Assembly (NCBI GenBank): GCA_910587425.1
Contig: CAJUKU010000004.1
Coordinates: 62,001 to 126,000, forward strand
Source: an uncultured Muribaculaceae bacterium
Lineage (GTDB): Bacteria; Bacteroidota; Bacteroidia; Bacteroidales; Muribaculaceae
DNA: 64,000 nt
Direction of reading: 5' to 3'
The notes beneath the pieces were generated by a model that made no database searches, was not told where the DNA came from, and worked only from the letters and a program-made list of their open reading frames with translations. Positions 1-9,119 of the stretch are shown one piece after another. A program made the translations under genes and the position numbers. How positions within the stretch are numbered: position 1 is the first letter of the stretch; each line of letters starts with the position of its first letter.

Positions 1-1109
1 ACCGTCACCGTGCCGAATTTCTTAAGATCCTCAAGTATTGCCGGAAGGTTAGCTTCGTTGTCGACCGTCACGGATACACCCACCTCGGAGGTCACAATCA
101 TGTCGATCGAGGTGCGGTGAGTCTCGAATATCTCGAACACCTTGCGCAGGAAGCCGTAGGCAAGAAGCATACGGCTGCTTTTAATCTTGATAGCCGTGAT
201 ATTATCCTTTGCAGCGACAGCCTTGATGGCTTGTGATGCCCGTGTATTATAGATGAGCGTTCCAGGAGCGTCGGGTTGCATCGTGTTGAGCAGGCGAACC
301 GGAATATTGTTGAGCTTAGCCGGCAGAACACATGTGGGATGGAGAATCTTGGCTCCGAAATAGGCGAGCTCGGCAGCTTCCTCGAAATGGAGTTCACTGA
401 CGGGGCGTGTGTTCTCTACGAAACGCGGATCATTGTTATGCATGCCGTCGATATCCGTCCAGATCTCGATTTCATCAGCATGGACAGCTGCGCCGATCAA
501 TGATGCAGTGTAATCGCTTCCACCCCGCTGAAGATTGTCGGTCTCTCCGTAGGCGTTCTTGCATATATAACCCTGCGTTATATAAAGGTCGGCATCTGGA
601 TTCTGCTCTATGAGAGTGGTCAGCTTGTCGTGGATATATTGTGTGTCGGGCTCGGCGTTCTTGTCGGTGCGCATGAACTCCAGTGCAGGAAGCATTACGG
701 CATTTATGCCGCGCTCATGCATGTAGTTGATCATGAGAGCGGTCGACATCAGCTCACCCTGAGCGAGAATCTCCTTTTCCTCGAACAGTGTGAATATCGG
801 CTTGTTGAACGAGCGTATGAAATCGAAACGCTCCTTTATCGCCTCTTTGGCACGCTCGCGGTATTCGTCGGTGGTGAAAAGATCATCGATAGTCCGGGCA
901 TATTTTGCCTCCAGTGCATTTATAGTCTCCTTGGCACCGGTAAGATTTTTCTTGTAGAGGTAGTCGGAGATCTCGACAAGCGTGTTGGTCGTGCCCGACA
1001 TAGCCGAGAAAACCACTATGTTCTTGCCGCGTGAGGCAACCAGTGAGGTGACATCCTTCATGCGTTGGGCAGACCCTACTGAGGTGCCCCCAAATTTCAA
1101 GACTTTCAT
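1..1109 (-). CDS. lysC: Aspartate kinase, C-terminal part cut by the window edge
   Basis: Phosphorylates L-aspartate, the first step toward lysine, threonine and methionine in the cytoplasm. The N terminus shows the kinase motif KFGGTSVGS (residues 5-13), a later GGSDYTA nucleotide-binding stretch, and the beginning of the ACT regulatory region (SSRMLLAYGFL onward, roughly residues 320-369). The frame is open to base 1, so the last part, probably the second ACT domain, lies outside. About 369 of an expected 430-450 residues are visible. No homoserine dehydrogenase part is visible, so fusion or monofunctionality cannot be decided from here. The gene starts 29 nt after the FtsE-like gene and is probably read through from the clp cluster. 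Start is the ATG at 1109. Confidence 0.95.
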   Translation of the reverse strand, partial: MKVLKFGGTSVGSAQRMKDVTSLVASRGKNIVVFSAMSGTTNTLVEISDYLYKKNLTGAKETINALEAKYARTIDDLFTTDEYRERAKEAIKERFDFIRSFNKPIFTLFEEKEILAQGELMSTALMINYMHERGINAVMLPALEFMRTDKNAEPDTQYIHDKLTTLIEQNPDADLYITQGYICKNAYGETDNLQRGGSDYTASLIGAAVHADEIEIWTDIDGMHNNDPRFVENTRPVSELHFEEAAELAYFGAKILHPTCVLPAKLNNIPVRLLNTMQPDAPGTLIYNTRASQAIKAVAAKDNITAIKIKSSRMLLAYGFLRKVFEIFETHRTSIDMIVTSEVGVSVTVDNEANLPAILEDLKKFGTVT

Positions 1110-1138
1110 TCGCTAAGTATCTATGTACGTTTTTATAT

Positions 1139-1810
1139 TTATTCTGTTATCACGCGCTTGCGTTCTACCCTGGCTACACGCCCGGGGAAACGGTCGACAA
1201 GCGACAGGTTATGAGTAGCCATTATAACTGCGGTGCCTTTCCGTGAGATCTCATGTAAGCGGCTCACAATCTGCTCGCCGGTAGCAGGATCAAGATTTCC
1301 GGTAGGCTCGTCGGCAAGGATCAGGCGTGGTTTATTGAGCAATGCACGCGCTATGACAATTCGCTGTTGCTCGCCGCCGGAAAGCTCATGGGGCATCTTG
1401 TATGACTTGGTGAGCATCCCCACTTCACGAAGCACCTCCTCAATACGGTTGTCGACGGCATCATGATCGCGCCATCCGGTAGCATCAAGGACAAAACGCA
1501 GGTTGTCATATACATTACGGTCGGTGAGCAACTGGAAATCCTGAAAAACAATGCCTATCTGGCGACGAAGCATCGGTATGTCACGACGTCGCAATGTCGG
1601 CAGCTGATACCCCATCACTTCCGCTTGCCCAGACGATATCGGTATCTCGGCATACATCGATTTGAGGAGTGAACTCTTGCCGCTCCCGACACGCCCGATA
1701 AGATAAACGAACTCACCCTCAGCGAGCCGGAAATCGACATCCTTGAGCACCACCAATTCCTGGCGGTGAATCTCAACTCCCTTATAATCCACTATCCGGT
1801 TGTTGTCCAT
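1139..1810 (-). CDS. ftsE: FtsE-like ABC transporter ATP-binding protein
   Basis: A 223-residue cytoplasmic ATPase of the FtsE/LolD group. Visible motifs: Walker A GRVGSGKSS (39-47), Q-loop FQDF (89-92), signature LSGGEQQ (143-149), Walker B ILADEPTGNLD (164-174) and the H-loop histidine at 200. FtsE normally pairs with the membrane protein FtsX to control peptidoglycan hydrolases at division. No ftsX is adjacent; in Bacteroidales the two genes are often apart, so FtsE is the favoured but not proven call over a generic LolD-type ATPase. It lies 37 nt after recQ and 29 nt before lysC on the same strand, so cotranscription is likely. Confidence 0.88.
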   Translation of the reverse strand: MDNNRIVDYKGVEIHRQELVVLKDVDFRLAEGEFVYLIGRVGSGKSSLLKSMYAEIPISSGQAEVMGYQLPTLRRRDIPMLRRQIGIVFQDFQLLTDRNVYDNLRFVLDATGWRDHDAVDNRIEEVLREVGMLTKSYKMPHELSGGEQQRIVIARALLNKPRLILADEPTGNLDPATGEQIVSRLHEISRKGTAVIMATHNLSLVDRFPGRVARVERKRVITE

Positions 1811-1847
1811 TGTTTGTTCGGGTATGATTTGTGTTTAATATTTGGGG

Positions 1848-4028
1848 TCAGAAACCCATTTCAGACAGGAATTTTATACGCATCAGTCGTATCTCGTCCT
1901 CCGTATACTCGCCTCCGAGCTGACGGTAAGCCTCGGTTATATCGCCATGCTCACTGCTCTTGAACCAGTCGAAGATTTCATCCTGCTGATCCTCGTCAAG
2001 GATCTCGTCAATGAAATAGTTGAGATTGATCTTTGTTCCTGAGTTGACTATGGTCTCGATATCATCAAGGAGCTCCGCAAACTCGATTCCACGTGATTCG
2101 GCGATCTCATCAAGCGGAATCTTACGGTCGATCGACTGGATAATCGCAATTTTCACCTTGCTCTTGTTTGCGACGCTGCGCACCACAAGATCTTCAGGGC
2201 GGTCAATCTCGTTCTCTTCGACATGCCGGCGTATCACTTTCACAAACTCCTCGCCATAGCGCTTCGCTTTTCCCGCACCTACTCCTGAGATGTTGGCAAG
2301 CTCCTCAATGGTGACCGGGTAAGTGGTCGCCATAGCTTCGAGCGACGGATCCTGGAATATTATATAAGGAGGGAGCCCAAGACCGCGTGCGACTTTCTTA
2401 CGCAGGTCGCGCAGTATCGAGTAGAGTTCCTGATCGGCGGCGCATCCGGCACCGCTCTTCATCGTCTCCGGTTCCTCCTCTTCGGAGAATTCATTATCCT
2501 CGACAATCTTGAAAGAGGTAGGTTTGGAAAGAAATGCCGTTCCTTTCGGAGTGACACGTACAAGACCATAATTCTCTATGTCACGGTCAAGATAACCTGC
2601 TATTACAGCCTGCCGGATTACAGCGCCGAGATAACGCTCGGAACTCTTGTCGGCGACACCGAAATTCTCGAGCTTGTCATGACCGAATGATTTCACCTCG
2701 GCTGTGACACGCCCGCGCATTATGTTTATGATATGGTCTGCCTTGAATTTATCTTTAAGCGATGATATTGTCTCTATCACCGCGCATAAATCGTCTTTAG
2801 CTTCCACTTTTTTCTTGGGGTTTAAGCAATTGTCGCAGTTGCCGCAGTTTTCGGGTGCGAATGCCTCACCGAAATAGTGAAGCAGCGACTTGCGGCGGCA
2901 CACGCTTGACTCGGCATAACTTGCTGTCTCGATCAGAAGCTGTTTCCCTATCACCTGTTCCGATACGGGCTTGTTCTGCATGAACTTCTCCATCTTCTGC
3001 AGATCTTTTGCAGAATAGAACGTTATGCACTGCCCTTCCCCGCCATCGCGTCCGGCACGCCCCGTCTCCTGGTAGTATCCCTCCAGAGATTTGGGCATAT
3101 CATAGTGGATCACGAAGCGGACGTCGGGCTTGTCTATACCCATTCCGAAAGCAATTGTAGCCACTATGACATCAACTTCCTCGAGCAGGAAAGCATCCTG
3201 ATTAGCCGAACGGGTTGCCCCGTCCATTCCGGCATGATACGGTAGCGCCTTTATATCATTGACGCTAAGCATCTCCGCCAGCTCTTCAACTTTCTTTCGG
3301 CTCAGACAATATATTATGCCGGATTTTCCCTCGTGGTTTTTTATGAAACGGATTATATCCTTGTCTATATTGGCGGTTTTCGGGCGGATTTCGTAATAGA
3401 GGTTCTCACGGTTGAACGACGATTTGAACACCCTGGCGTTCAGCATGCCGAGATTTTTCTGTATGTCATGCTGCACTTTGGGTGTCGCCGTAGCCGTGAG
3501 CGCTATGACCGGACGCTCTCCTATTTCGTTTATTATAGGACGTATGCGCCGGTATTCGGGACGGAAATCGTGTCCCCACTCGGAGATACAATGTGCCTCA
3601 TCGACGGCGTAAAAAGATATTTTTACCGTCTTCAGAAACTCAATGTTTTCCTCCTTGGTGAGCGATTCGGGCGCAACGTAAAGCAGTTTCGTTTTTCCTG
3701 ACACGACATCAGCCTTTACCTTATCGATTGCCGCGCGGTTGAGCGAGGAATTAAGGAAGTGAGCCACATCATCTTCCTCGCTGAAATTGCGCATGGCATC
3801 CACCTGGTTCTTCATCAGGGCTATCAGCGGAGAGATCACGATAGCGGTGCCTTCCATCATGAGCGACGGAAGCTGGAAGCATAACGATTTACCTCCACCC
3901 GTCGGCATGAGCACAAAAGTGTCGTTGCCGTCGAGAAGGCTCTCCATTATGGCTTCCTGATTACCTTTGAAAGTGTCAAAGCCGAAATGCTGCTTTAAAG
4001 CCGTCGTGAGGAGAGTGCGGTCAGTCAT
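1848..4028 (-). CDS. recQ: ATP-dependent DNA helicase RecQ
   Basis: A 726-residue superfamily 2 helicase that unwinds DNA 3' to 5' in repair and recombination. Walker A TGGGKS is at 43-48 and the DEAH box at 143-146. The ISEWGHDF aromatic-rich loop follows, then helicase motif VI (QETGRAGRDG). A four-cysteine zinc site lies around 376-401, followed by a winged-helix RQC region and an HRDC domain near 528-604. The last ~110 residues form a helical extension usual for Bacteroidetes RecQ, which run a little over 700 residues. It starts 22 nt after clpX and probably belongs to the clpP-clpX transcript. Confidence 0.97.
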   Translation of the reverse strand: MTDRTLLTTALKQHFGFDTFKGNQEAIMESLLDGNDTFVLMPTGGGKSLCFQLPSLMMEGTAIVISPLIALMKNQVDAMRNFSEEDDVAHFLNSSLNRAAIDKVKADVVSGKTKLLYVAPESLTKEENIEFLKTVKISFYAVDEAHCISEWGHDFRPEYRRIRPIINEIGERPVIALTATATPKVQHDIQKNLGMLNARVFKSSFNRENLYYEIRPKTANIDKDIIRFIKNHEGKSGIIYCLSRKKVEELAEMLSVNDIKALPYHAGMDGATRSANQDAFLLEEVDVIVATIAFGMGIDKPDVRFVIHYDMPKSLEGYYQETGRAGRDGGEGQCITFYSAKDLQKMEKFMQNKPVSEQVIGKQLLIETASYAESSVCRRKSLLHYFGEAFAPENCGNCDNCLNPKKKVEAKDDLCAVIETISSLKDKFKADHIINIMRGRVTAEVKSFGHDKLENFGVADKSSERYLGAVIRQAVIAGYLDRDIENYGLVRVTPKGTAFLSKPTSFKIVEDNEFSEEEEPETMKSGAGCAADQELYSILRDLRKKVARGLGLPPYIIFQDPSLEAMATTYPVTIEELANISGVGAGKAKRYGEEFVKVIRRHVEENEIDRPEDLVVRSVANKSKVKIAIIQSIDRKIPLDEIAESRGIEFAELLDDIETIVNSGTKINLNYFIDEILDEDQQDEIFDWFKSSEHGDITEAYRQLGGEYTEDEIRLMRIKFLSEMGF

Positions 4029-4050
4029 ATGCGCTGCGTCTTAATATTGG

Positions 4051-5301
4051 TTATTTATACTGCGATGTTTCAAAATTCGATTCCTTGAGGCGTTCGAGGG
4101 CATAGTCTGCCGTCACCTCAAACTTCTTGACTTTGCTCGAGGGCACCTCGAACATCGGCTCTATCATGATGGATTCCACGATAGAACGTAGTCCGCGTGC
4201 GCCGAGCTTATACTCAATAGCCTTGTCTACGATAAGATCAAGAGCCTCTGGTGTGAAAGTCAGCTTCACGCCATCCATTGCGAACATCTTCTCATACTGG
4301 CGTATGATCGCGTTCTTCGGTTCGGTGAGCACACGGCGAAGCGCGTCGCGGTCAAGCGGCTCAAGATGCGTCAGTATGGGCAGGCGTCCGATGATCTCCG
4401 GTATGAGACCGAAAGATTTAAGATCCTGCGGTGCTACGTACTGCAGGAAATTCTCACGGTCTACCTTACCGCGCTGCACATTGTTGGAGTAGCCTACCAT
4501 GTGGGTGTTGAGACGTTGTGCTATCTTACGCTCTATTCCATCGAAAGCGCCTCCGCAGATGAACAGTATGTTCTTTGTATCCACCGGAATCATGCGCTGC
4601 TCCGGGTGCTTGCGACCACCCTGCGGCGGAACGTTCACCACTGAGCCCTCGAGCAATTTGAGCAAGCCTTGCTGCACACCTTCACCACTCACATCGCGTG
4701 TGATGGATGGATTATCACCCTTGCGGGCTATCTTGTCAATCTCATCGATGAACACGATGCCGCGTTCTGCCTTAGCGACGTCGTAATCAGCAGCCTGCAG
4801 AAGACGGGTCAATAGGCTTTCGATATCCTCACCCACATATCCCGCTTCGGTCAGCACCGTAGCGTCGACTATTGTGAAGGGGACGTCTAGCAAGCGTGCA
4901 ATCGTCTTGGCAAGAAGTGTCTTGCCTGTGCCTGTGGGGCCTACGATTATTATATTGCTCTTCTCGATATCGACATCATCATCCTTAGGCTGCGACAGAC
5001 GCTTGTAGTGGTTGTAGACAGCCACCGACAGGTAGCGTTTCGCCGACTCCTGCCCTATGACGTACTGGTTGAGAAAATCAAAAATCTCACGCGGACGGGG
5101 CACGCTGCCAAGATCCTTGACATCGCCACCATCTTTTGTGGCGGCAGCCTTCGCACCGTCGCGGAAGCTCTTCAGAGCCTCGTCAAGCTCGGAGACGCAC
5201 TCCGCGCATATATAAGAATCGGAGATCGGACTGGGGACTATCATCTCCGACTGATCGGCAGGACGTCCACAGAACGTACATTTTATATTTTTCTTTGCCA
5301 T
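4051..5301 (-). CDS. clpX: ATP-dependent Clp protease ATP-binding subunit ClpX
   Basis: AAA+ unfoldase (416 residues) that feeds tagged proteins to ClpP. The N-terminal zinc-binding domain shows C8, C11, C32 and C35. The AAA+ module has Walker A GPTGTGKT (121-128), the pore loop GYVG (154-157), Walker B FIDEID (184-189) and the sensor II region LGARGLRS near the C terminus. Length is normal for the family. Only 4 nt separate it from the clpP stop, so the two subunits are cotranscribed and probably translationally coupled. Confidence 0.98.
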   Translation of the reverse strand: MAKKNIKCTFCGRPADQSEMIVPSPISDSYICAECVSELDEALKSFRDGAKAAATKDGGDVKDLGSVPRPREIFDFLNQYVIGQESAKRYLSVAVYNHYKRLSQPKDDDVDIEKSNIIIVGPTGTGKTLLAKTIARLLDVPFTIVDATVLTEAGYVGEDIESLLTRLLQAADYDVAKAERGIVFIDEIDKIARKGDNPSITRDVSGEGVQQGLLKLLEGSVVNVPPQGGRKHPEQRMIPVDTKNILFICGGAFDGIERKIAQRLNTHMVGYSNNVQRGKVDRENFLQYVAPQDLKSFGLIPEIIGRLPILTHLEPLDRDALRRVLTEPKNAIIRQYEKMFAMDGVKLTFTPEALDLIVDKAIEYKLGARGLRSIVESIMIEPMFEVPSSKVKKFEVTADYALERLKESNFETSQYK

Positions 5302-5305
5302 CTGC

Positions 5306-5989
5306 TCAGTGACGTGCCTTTACGAGAACCTCATCGATCATGCCATACTCCTTTGCCTCGGCTGCCGTCATCCAGTAGTCACGGTCTGAGTCACGCTCAA
5401 CTTTCTCAAACGGCACTCCGGAATGGTCGGAGATAATGGTGTAGAGTTCTTTCTTGAGTTTCTGTATCTCACGTGCGGTTATCTCTATATCAGATGCCTG
5501 ACCCTGCGCGCCGCCCATCGGCTGGTGGATCATCACGCGCGAATGCTTCAGCGCAAAACGCTTGCCGGCAGTACCGCTCACGAGAAGTACGGCAGCCATC
5601 GAAGCCGCCATGCCGGTGCAGATAGTAGCCACGTCGCTTGAGATATACTGCATGGTGTCATATATGCCAAGTCCGGCATATACTGAACCACCGGGCGAAT
5701 TGATGTAGATGCTGACATCCTTGCCGGGATCAGCAGAGTCGAGGTAGAGAAGCTGCGCCTGTATGACGTTGGCGGTATAGTCGTTCACGTCGGTGCCGAG
5801 AAATATTATGCGGTCCATCATCAGACGTGAGAACACGTCCATCTGAGCGACATTAAGCTGGCGCTCTTCTATAATGGTCGGGGAGATGTAGCTTGAGGTG
5901 ATCGAGGAGATTGACGCGGCATATTGGTCAAGGGCAAGACCATTCATGCCCATGTGCTTTACGGCAAAATCTCTGAAGTCATTCTTCAT
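5306..5989 (-). CDS. clpP: ATP-dependent Clp protease proteolytic subunit ClpP
   Basis: Serine protease that forms the tetradecameric ClpP chamber. With the ATG at 5989 it has 227 residues. The triad is readable: S130 in GMAASM, H155 in MIHQPMGG, and the aspartate in ERDSDRD (about 200-204). The frame stays open upstream to 6130, but a Bacteroidetes promoter at 6049-6079 lies inside that extension, so the downstream start MKNDFRDF is chosen. It heads the run clpP-clpX-recQ-ftsE-like-lysC. Trigger factor (tig), which often precedes clpP in this order, is not present upstream. Confidence 0.97.
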   Translation of the reverse strand: MKNDFRDFAVKHMGMNGLALDQYAASISSITSSYISPTIIEERQLNVAQMDVFSRLMMDRIIFLGTDVNDYTANVIQAQLLYLDSADPGKDVSIYINSPGGSVYAGLGIYDTMQYISSDVATICTGMAASMAAVLLVSGTAGKRFALKHSRVMIHQPMGGAQGQASDIEITAREIQKLKKELYTIISDHSGVPFEKVERDSDRDYWMTAAEAKEYGMIDEVLVKARH

Positions 5990-6048
5990 ATTCGTTCGTT
6001 GGATTTGTAATCTGTTCGCTTTGTTGCTTGTTTCTTTAAAACTCAATT

Positions 6049-6079
6049 CAAAATTACAATTTTTTCCCGACCCATGCAA
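6049..6079 (-). promoter_or_regulatory. Promoter of clpP operon
   Basis: On the minus strand TTG (6079-6077) is followed after 20 nt by TAATTTTG (6056-6049), matching the Bacteroidetes -33/-7 consensus with optimal spacing. Transcription should begin near 6042, giving a leader of about 50 nt before the clpP ATG at 5989. Confidence 0.75.
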
Positions 6080-6184
6080 TAGTTCGGCATTTTTTTGACA
6101 AAAACCTAACGGCACCGGCAGAGACGCCATTTATGGTTTTTAGTTTTTTTAATGCAACACCCTCCATAATTACCGCAAGCATCA

Positions 6185-6215
6185 TTGCATGCGTCGGAAT
6201 TAAAGCGTAACTTTG
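6185..6215 (+). promoter_or_regulatory. Promoter of rpoD
   Basis: TTG (6185-6187), 20-nt spacer, TAACTTTG (6208-6215): a near-ideal Bacteroidetes housekeeping promoter, divergent from the clpP promoter about 100 nt away. The predicted leader to the ATG at 6277 is about 55 nt. Confidence 0.75.
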
Positions 6216-6276
6216 CACGCTAAAGTGACCAAACCGTTTTGGCCACTCTTTTCTATTGATTTCTCACATACGGCAA

Positions 6277-7137
6277 ATGAGACAATTAAAAATCACCAAA
6301 TCAATCACCAACCGCGAAAGCGCCTCGCTCGACAAGTATCTTCAGGAAATCGGGCGCGAGGAACTGATCTCCGTGGAGGAGGAAGTGGAGCTCGCACAGC
6401 GCATACGCCAAGGTGACCAACGTGCGTTGGACAAACTCACACGCGCCAATCTGCGATTTGTCGTGTCGGTGGCTAAGCAGTACCAGAACCAGGGACTCAG
6501 CCTGCCCGACCTCATCAACGAAGGTAATCTCGGCCTGATTAAGGCTGCGCAGAAATTTGACGAGACGCGTGGATTCAAGTTCATATCCTACGCCGTATGG
6601 TGGATCCGCCAGTCAATCCTCCAGGCACTCGCGGAACAGAGCCGAATAGTGCGCCTGCCGTTGAACCAGGTGGGATGCCTTAACAAAATCAGCAAAGCAC
6701 TCTCGAAATTCGAGCAGGAAAACGAACGCCGTCCCTCACCCGAAGAACTTGCCGAGAAACTCGATGTACCGGTCGACAAGATCGCAGACACACTCAAGGT
6801 TTCCGGCAGACACATCTCAGTAGATGCGCCATTTGTGGAAGGCGAGGACAACAACCTGCTCGATGTGCTGACCAATGATGATTCGCCCATGGCTGACTCC
6901 ACGCTCACACAGGAGTCGCTCTCGAAAGAGGTTGACCGTGCGCTGCGCCAGCTTCACGAGCGTGAGCGCGAGATCCTCAAGATGTTCTTCGGCATAGGCT
7001 GCCAGGAGATGACACTCGAGGAGATCGGAGCCAAATTTGACCTCACTCGCGAACGTGTGCGCCAGATCAAGGAGAAAGCGATCCGGCGCCTCAAAGGGCA
7101 GAAGAGCACATTGCTGAAATCCTACCTCGGACAGTAA
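6277..7137 (+). CDS. rpoD: Primary RNA polymerase sigma factor (SigA/RpoD type)
   Basis: A 286-residue sigma-70 factor that directs housekeeping transcription. It starts MRQLKITKSITNRE, as in other Bacteroidetes primary sigma factors, so the ATG at 6277 is preferred over an upstream in-frame codon at 6256. Region 1.2 (SLDKYLQEIG) is at the N terminus; region 2 contains RFVVSVAKQYQNQG, INEGNLGLI and the promoter-melting YAVWWIRQ; region 4 ends with the helix-turn-helix LTRERVRQIKEKAIRRL. Region 1.1 is absent, a hallmark of this phylum. The gene stands alone between its own promoter and a strong hairpin. Confidence 0.97.
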   Translation: MRQLKITKSITNRESASLDKYLQEIGREELISVEEEVELAQRIRQGDQRALDKLTRANLRFVVSVAKQYQNQGLSLPDLINEGNLGLIKAAQKFDETRGFKFISYAVWWIRQSILQALAEQSRIVRLPLNQVGCLNKISKALSKFEQENERRPSPEELAEKLDVPVDKIADTLKVSGRHISVDAPFVEGEDNNLLDVLTNDDSPMADSTLTQESLSKEVDRALRQLHEREREILKMFFGIGCQEMTLEEIGAKFDLTRERVRQIKEKAIRRLKGQKSTLLKSYLGQ

Positions 7138-7160
7138 TCCACCGTTAACAAGACTTCTTA

Positions 7161-7201
7161 CATCAAGCCCCGTCCGCGACACTCGCGGACGGGGCTTGAT
7201 G
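7161..7201. terminator. Bidirectional hairpin between rpoD and DUF3109 gene
   Basis: Perfect 18-bp inverted repeat (7161-7178 with 7184-7201) around a 5-nt loop, between two convergent genes. There is no clear T run on either side, so it may act as a hairpin block or mRNA 3' end stabiliser rather than a classical intrinsic terminator. Confidence 0.75.
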
Positions 7202-7223
7202 CATAGACGCATAAAGCGTCAAA

Positions 7224-7859
7224 TCATTTTACCGAACCTTCGTTCTGCTCATTCCATGCGGCACACGCCTCAGCAAGCGCCGCATACCACTCGGCTCCGA
7301 AACGTTCGGTAAGCGGCTCTCGCATGAACTCATACAGCCTCACGCCGAGCTTACGCCCATTGACCTCTGCACTTCGGCATATCTTCCATCGATGGTAATT
7401 GACAGCGGTAAATGTAGGATACTCAGTGAGGCGCAGCGGATATAGGTAGCACGACATAGGTTTTCTCCAATTGCACTTGCCGTTGCGGAAAGCCTTCTCA
7501 ACTGCGCATAGACAGACTCCACCTTTGTCATAACACGTAAACACACAGTTCTGACCATCCACAATCTGTGTCACAAGATCCCCTTCACAATCGATATATG
7601 AGACCCCCTCTTCCTCAATCACTTTTTTCGACGCCGGCAACAGATCCGGCATGACTGCGGGAAGTGCGTTTTCAAGTTCTTTCCGCTCCTCTTCTGTTAT
7701 CGGCGCACCGGCATCGCCATCGATACAACACTGCCCAAGGCATTGCGATATGTCGCAGCAAAAATACTGCTCAGCGACATCAAGCGACACCAGAACGTTA
7801 CCTATCTCAAACATTGTCTCTTCTTCTGTTATCGGTTCTTTATTTAATTCTGTCTCCAT
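7224..7859 (-). CDS. DUF3109 family cysteine-rich protein
   Basis: A protein of 211 residues (ATG at 7859) or 196 (ATG at 7814, giving MFEIGNVLVSLDV, which fits family N termini better). It is rich in cysteines (FCCDISQC, GQCC, CVFTCYD, CLCAVE, CNWRKPMSC), resembling the DUF3109 family, whose spacing suggests a bound metal or iron-sulfur cluster. No signal peptide or membrane segment is visible, so it is probably cytoplasmic. Function unknown. It begins 6 nt after the DUF5103 gene ends and probably shares its transcript with ung and DUF5103. Confidence 0.85.
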   Translation of the reverse strand: METELNKEPITEEETMFEIGNVLVSLDVAEQYFCCDISQCLGQCCIDGDAGAPITEEERKELENALPAVMPDLLPASKKVIEEEGVSYIDCEGDLVTQIVDGQNCVFTCYDKGGVCLCAVEKAFRNGKCNWRKPMSCYLYPLRLTEYPTFTAVNYHRWKICRSAEVNGRKLGVRLYEFMREPLTERFGAEWYAALAEACAAWNEQNEGSVK

Positions 7860-7865
7860 TGCAAT

Positions 7866-9119
7866 TCATGGCTCAAGAGTAAGGATTCCGGCAAGACGGT
7901 CGAATCTTTCGCCGGGACGCCTGTAATAGACACGGATGTTATACCGGTTGCGAGTCTGGTGATAGTTTCCTTCGACAGTCAACGTGTTTGTTCCGGGCAA
8001 TGCTACATACTGGTAATTGTAAGCGCCCTGCTTAAGAAACGCGCTCCAGCGGTATGCCTGCGACTCATCATCGTAGACCATACGCGAAGATTCATCGAGA
8101 CGCCTCCCTGAGAGATCCCCCTCAACATACACCTCCGCCCCCTGCAAACGCGGCATGGCAAGCGTGAAATGCGTCTCAACATAATCGGCATCTATATCAG
8201 ACCGGTCGGAATTATATTCACGGATAGTGAATCTTCCATACTGCGTCTCATCATAGGAATAACCGGCTTCCGACCGCGGCTCGTCCGTCCTCACAACCGC
8301 ATGATAACCTTCATAATCATGTCCGGTTGACTCAATACCCATTCCGTGAAATTCAGTAGATACGGTTTCGATTCGCCGGTACTCGTTTCCCGCTGGAAAT
8401 ATAAGGTCGGCTCCATGTCTGTATATCGCACGTGTGCCATTGACCGATGCCGGAGTCTGAATCCGCCTCTCGGTGTCAGGGCGTGAGTTCTGATCTATTA
8501 CCAACAGGATATCGGTGTATGGGTTCTGTATACGCGCGTTTTGAATATCGGCGGTTATCTCAAGTTGTTGATGCGAGGCGAGATAATCGATATCTGTTTT
8601 ACCCGAATAAGTGGCGCTCAAGGAGATCTCATGGTCTGTAACACCAAAACGTGCACGCAAAAGGGGCGTCTCCGGTGTCGACCCCTCCTCATATACCGTG
8701 AGTATATAATTGCCCGGAAGAAGAGGTGCCACTCCATCGCCGGGCACACGCAGCTCGTAATGGACATAGTGTGTCATTGTGGCACGCGAGAACTCCCCTT
8801 GCGGCACTTCTCCTTCATTCCATCCGCTTGCGAACTCCGAGGGGAGCAGACCAGGCGTTGGCTTCCAGTCCGCCGTACAGTGCTGCAGGGAGAAGCGCAG
8901 ATTCCGCCTCGAATCGCCAAGTTCATCGAATTTTATGACAAGATTCTCGCCTGCCTCACCAGTCAGTACCGGCATGCGTTCCGGGTGCCCGTCAATCTCG
9001 ACCTGGAGCGTGGCAAACGACGGATGAAGCAATTCCGTATGCAAAACATCGGCTGCCAGAGAGCTTCCAGTAGCCCCCACCGCGAGAAGCAGCAGGCATA
9101 TTATCGCACGGATTACCAT
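7866..9119 (-). CDS. Secreted DUF5103 family protein
   Basis: A 417-residue exported protein. Start is the ATG at 9119 because it opens a clear signal peptide (MVIRAIICLLLLAVGATGSSLA). The upstream extension of the frame lies inside ung. The body resembles DUF5103, a Bacteroidetes family of beta-rich proteins. The last third (VYVEGDLSGR, a tryptophan strand, LKQGAYNYQYVAL) looks like an immunoglobulin/CBM48-type sandwich, suggesting extracellular glycan or protein binding; that is inference. Its ATG overlaps the ung stop (ATGGTAA), so translation is probably coupled. Confidence 0.85.
   Translation of the reverse strand: MVIRAIICLLLLAVGATGSSLAADVLHTELLHPSFATLQVEIDGHPERMPVLTGEAGENLVIKFDELGDSRRNLRFSLQHCTADWKPTPGLLPSEFASGWNEGEVPQGEFSRATMTHYVHYELRVPGDGVAPLLPGNYILTVYEEGSTPETPLLRARFGVTDHEISLSATYSGKTDIDYLASHQQLEITADIQNARIQNPYTDILLVIDQNSRPDTERRIQTPASVNGTRAIYRHGADLIFPAGNEYRRIETVSTEFHGMGIESTGHDYEGYHAVVRTDEPRSEAGYSYDETQYGRFTIREYNSDRSDIDADYVETHFTLAMPRLQGAEVYVEGDLSGRRLDESSRMVYDDESQAYRWSAFLKQGAYNYQYVALPGTNTLTVEGNYHQTRNRYNIRVYYRRPGERFDRLAGILTLEP

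Noticed and set aside
5990..6130. N-terminal extension of ClpP to 6130
   Set aside because: A good promoter (6049-6079) lies inside the extension, and the shorter start matches the family length.
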